Shown here piece by piece: positions 61,401 through 64,000 of a stretch of DNA of 64,000 nt (within the stretch, counting starts at the first letter, position 1; each line of letters starts with the position of its first letter). The translations under genes were made by a program, and so were the position numbers. The notes below the pieces were generated by a model that saw only the letters and a program-made list of their open reading frames with translations, did not search any database and was not told the origin of the DNA. The stretch is taken from contig NZ_AXVL01000005.1 of NCBI RefSeq assembly GCF_000482505.1, positions 1 to 64,000 on the forward strand. The letters are read 5' to 3'. This DNA is from Leptotrichia trevisanii DSM 22070 (GTDB taxonomy: Bacteria > Fusobacteriota > Fusobacteriia > Fusobacteriales > Leptotrichiaceae).

Positions 61401-62441
61401 ATGAAGGAAAATTTAGTAAAAAATTTTTATATTCTAAGTTTTAGTTATAAAAATTTGAGTTTAGAAGAAAGGGAAAAGTTTGTAAAAGAGGGGTATAGAC
61501 ATGTTTTGAGGGAGTATTTGGAAAAAAGGATTATAAAAGGGTATGTGGCTGTTGAAACTTGCCTTAGGATAGAACTTTATTTGGATGTTAGCAAGGAATT
61601 TGAAATTGAGAGATTAAAGAGGGATTTTAGGATTGAGAAGATGAAGGACTATAAAGGGGCTGAAGCCGTGAATTATTTATTGCGGGTGATTTGTGGGCTG
61701 GATTCGATAATAAAGGGAGAAGATCAGATTCTTGTACAGCTTAAAAAGGCATATTTTGATGCTCTTGACAAAAATATTACGTCTTCATTTTTGAATATAA
61801 TGTTTAATCAGGCGATAGAAACTGGGAAAAGATTTAGGGCGGAAAGCAAGATAAACGAAAAAAATATTTCACTTGATTCGATAGCTGTAAAATTTATAAG
61901 AACAAAATTTGAGAGCCTTGAAAATAAAAAAATATTTGTAATTGGAGTGGGAGATTTGAGCCAGTCGATTCTTGTACTTCTTCACAAAATGAACAATTGC
62001 CATTTGACAATGACAAATAGAAGTTTGCGACGATCAATTGAATTGCAGAAAGTGTATCCAGATGTTCAAACTGCAGAATTTAACGAGAAATATAATGTTA
62101 TAAAAAATATGGATATTGTAATAAGTGCCACTTCCGCACCACATTTGATTCTTGAAACAGCGAAAATTCAAAATATTTTGAATGATGGAAAAAAACGATT
62201 TTTCCTTGATTTAGCCGTTCCGAGAGACATTGAGACAAGTATTGGTGATTTTGAAAATGTTTCGCTTTATCATTTGGAAAATATTTGGGATGAATATAAT
62301 AAAAATGTGGAAAAACGGGATGAAATTGTAGAAAAATATTCTTACATTATTGAGGAGCAGTTAAAAAAAATAGCGGAAAAACTTGAAAAAAGAAGAAAAT
62401 ATACAAATCAGAAAAATATTCAGATGGGTGAAAATAGATGA
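61401..62441 (+). CDS. hemA: glutamyl-tRNA reductase
   Basis: HemA makes glutamate-1-semialdehyde from glutamyl-tRNA, the first committed step of tetrapyrrole synthesis by the C5 route. The 346-residue protein has the catalytic Cys54 in VETCLRIELY, the conserved LDSIIKGEDQIL, NADPH motif VIGVGDLSQS (about 180-189) and FLDLAVPRDIE. It is somewhat short at the C-terminus, lacking most of the dimerisation domain. It starts 24 bp after the Septu genes and overlaps hemC by 4 bp. Confidence 0.94.
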   Translation: MKENLVKNFYILSFSYKNLSLEEREKFVKEGYRHVLREYLEKRIIKGYVAVETCLRIELYLDVSKEFEIERLKRDFRIEKMKDYKGAEAVNYLLRVICGLDSIIKGEDQILVQLKKAYFDALDKNITSSFLNIMFNQAIETGKRFRAESKINEKNISLDSIAVKFIRTKFESLENKKIFVIGVGDLSQSILVLLHKMNNCHLTMTNRSLRRSIELQKVYPDVQTAEFNEKYNVIKNMDIVISATSAPHLILETAKIQNILNDGKKRFFLDLAVPRDIETSIGDFENVSLYHLENIWDEYNKNVEKRDEIVEKYSYIIEEQLKKIAEKLEKRRKYTNQKNIQMGENR

Positions 62442-63406
62442 AATCAAATAAAATAATTATTGGAACGAGAGGAAGTATTTTGGCACTTGCACAAGCGGAA
62501 AAAGTGAAGGAAATGCTTATTAAAAAATATGATGAATTAAGAGAAAATGAGAATTTTTGCGGAATTGAAGGATTTGAGAAAAAAAATCCACTGGAAATAG
62601 AACTGAAAGTTATAGTTACAAAGGGAGATAAAGATTTAAGGGACTTTACAAAAATAAAAGGAACTACGCAAAAGGACTTGTTTGTGAAGGAAATTGAAAA
62701 GGAAATGCTGGAAAATAAAATAGATTTGGCGGTACATTCGTTAAAGGATATGCCACAGAATACTCCAGAAGGGCTTTTGAATGCATGTTTTCCAATGAGG
62801 GAAGACAACCGTGATGTGCTTGTTTCAAAAAATGGAAAAAAATTAAAAGAACTTGATGAAAATTCTGTAATTGGGACAGGGAGCATAAGACGGGAAAAGG
62901 AGCTTCTAAATTTGCGAAATGATGTAAAGATAAAAGCAATTCGAGGTAATATTCACACAAGGCTCAAAAAACTTGATGATGGAGAATATGATGCGATTGT
63001 GCTGGCTGCGGCTGGATTAAAAAGAGTTGGGCTGGAAAACAGAATTACTGAGTATTTTGATGCAGATGTTTTTATGCCAGCACCAGGACAAGGAATTTTA
63101 TGTATTCAATGCAGGGAAAATGATAATAAAATACGACACCTTCTAAAAATTATAAATGATGATGAAGTTACAATAATGTGTAAAGCTGAAAGAGAATTTT
63201 CAAAAATTTTTGATGGAGGATGTCATACTCCGATAGGCTGTTCATCGGTTATTGAAGGGAATACATTAAAATTAAAGGGAATGTTTAATGATAACGGAAT
63301 CAGAATATTTAAAGAAGTTGAAGGAAATAGGGAAAATCCAAAGGAAACTGCACAAAAATTGGCTGAAGAAATAAAAAAAGAGGAGTTGAAAAATGAGAAA
63401 AGGTAA
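62438..63406 (+). CDS. hemC: hydroxymethylbilane synthase (porphobilinogen deaminase)
   Basis: HemC joins four porphobilinogens into hydroxymethylbilane. The 322-residue protein has IIGTRGSILALAQA at the start, the active-site Asp and Arg region DLAVHSLKDMPQ, PAPGQGILCIQCR, and the cofactor-bearing Cys262 in DGGCHTPIGC. Its start overlaps the hemA stop by 4 bp and its end overlaps cobA by 14 bp, indicating a tightly coupled operon. Confidence 0.95.
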   Translation: MKSNKIIIGTRGSILALAQAEKVKEMLIKKYDELRENENFCGIEGFEKKNPLEIELKVIVTKGDKDLRDFTKIKGTTQKDLFVKEIEKEMLENKIDLAVHSLKDMPQNTPEGLLNACFPMREDNRDVLVSKNGKKLKELDENSVIGTGSIRREKELLNLRNDVKIKAIRGNIHTRLKKLDDGEYDAIVLAAAGLKRVGLENRITEYFDADVFMPAPGQGILCIQCRENDNKIRHLLKIINDDEVTIMCKAEREFSKIFDGGCHTPIGCSSVIEGNTLKLKGMFNDNGIRIFKEVEGNRENPKETAQKLAEEIKKEELKNEKR

Positions 63407-64000
63407 AGTTTATATCGCAGGAGCAGGCTGTGGAGATGAAGGACTTATAACTTTAAAATTGAAAAATGTGATAGAAAAAGCGGACTGCATTGTTTATGAC
63501 AGGCTTGTAAATGAAAATATCTTACAGTATGCAAAGTCTGATGTAGAAATGATTTATATGGGGAAAGAAAATACTGCTGGAGGAAAATTACAGGCAGATA
63601 TAAATAATAAATTAGTGGAAAAAAGTAAAGAAGGACTTGCAGTTCTAAGACTAAAAGGAGGAGATCCTTTTGTATTTGGACGAGGAGGAGAAGAAATAGA
63701 GGCTTTAATTGCTGAAAATATAGACTTTGAAGTGATTCCAGGGATAACTTCTTCAATCGCTGTGCCAGCTTATGCTGGAATTCCTGTTACTCACAGAGGA
63801 ATTAATACTTCTTTTCACGTATTTACTGGACATACGCAATTTAATGGAATAGAACTTGATTTTCCAATTATTGCAAAATTGGAAGGAACTTTGGTTTTTT
63901 TAATGGGATTAAGTAATCTTGAAAAAATAGCAGAAAACTTGATAAATAACGGAAAAAATCCGAAAACACCTGTCGCAATAATAAAAGATGGAACAACGAC
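63393..64000 (+). CDS. cobA: uroporphyrinogen-III C-methyltransferase (CobA/CysG-C type), partial
   Basis: The reading frame from the ATG at 63393 is open to the window edge (about 202 residues seen). It has the SUMT signatures VYIAGAGCGDEGLITLK, VLRLKGGDPFVFGRGGEE and VIPGITSSIAVPAYAGIPVT. It makes precorrin-2, feeding CbiK and CbiL. In many clostridia and fusobacteria this gene is fused to hemD; the fusion would lie beyond the window. It overlaps hemC by 14 bp. Confidence 0.93.
   Translation, partial: MRKGKVYIAGAGCGDEGLITLKLKNVIEKADCIVYDRLVNENILQYAKSDVEMIYMGKENTAGGKLQADINNKLVEKSKEGLAVLRLKGGDPFVFGRGGEEIEALIAENIDFEVIPGITSSIAVPAYAGIPVTHRGINTSFHVFTGHTQFNGIELDFPIIAKLEGTLVFLMGLSNLEKIAENLINNGKNPKTPVAIIKDGTT

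Overview
The window is very AT-rich with dense, short-spaced genes. The 16S rRNA 5' end, the tmRNA and the overall gene style point to the Fusobacteria, most likely Leptotrichia or a close relative; this assignment is my inference from the sequence. The main theme is anaerobic cobalamin (vitamin B12) synthesis and cobalt uptake, interrupted by unrelated cargo genes, repeats and phage-defence genes.

Layout. 1-6.9 kb (minus strand): 5' end of a 16S rRNA gene with a strong promoter, rsmG, mnmG, tmRNA (ssrA), a small multidrug-export family protein, a methyltransferase, gap and tRNA-Gln. 7.2-9.4 kb: three tandem secreted paralogues. 9.6-26.7 kb (minus): a broken-up B12 block, read in transcription order as cbiM-cbiN-cbiQ-cbiO (cobalt ECF transporter) behind a cobalamin riboswitch, cbiA, cbiC, cbiD, then cbiL and cbiF. 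Between these sit a relic that looks like the end of cbiT, a DUF4143 ATPase, a GmrSD-like DUF262/DUF1524 enzyme, membrane and secreted proteins of unknown function, a deleted yhcG nuclease and an HxlR regulator. 27-35 kb: SRPBCC/MarR pair, YoeB-type toxin-antitoxin, and a cobaltochelatase (cbiK) operon with a five-gene nickel/peptide-type ABC transporter. 35-48 kb: thiN, an rluA-type synthase with an Asn-rich insert, a glycosyltransferase, a MATE pump, an orphan Ser/Thr kinase, an SDR/MerR divergon, and three tandem membrane paralogues. 48.6-53.4 kb (plus): cbiP, cobD and three small lipoproteins on the opposite strand. 54.1-61.4 kb (plus): a defence island. 61.4 kb to the end: hemA, hemC and a partial cobA, which make the tetrapyrrole precursor that feeds B12 synthesis.

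How the genes work together. HemA and HemC (with cobA at the edge) make uroporphyrinogen III and then precorrin-2. CbiK inserts cobalt early, the mark of the anaerobic pathway. CbiL, CbiF, CbiD and CbiC modify the ring. CbiA and CbiP amidate it, and CobD makes the aminopropanol phosphate linker. CbiMNQO, and probably the ABC system next to cbiK, supply the metal.

Most interesting signals: (1) a translationally coupled run of a frameshifted type IIG restriction-methylation gene, an Mrr-like nuclease and AbiH, followed by a Septu pair, all set between cobD and hemA; (2) two intergenic repeats whose flanks are conserved while their hairpin arms differ yet stay complementary; (3) a second dispersed repeat family with a conserved 8-nt loop on changing stems; (4) three palindromes exactly 40 bp apart upstream of the DUF4143 promoter; (5) paired inverted sites bracketing the cbiK promoter -10; (6) an 18-nt T tract upstream of the lipoprotein genes.
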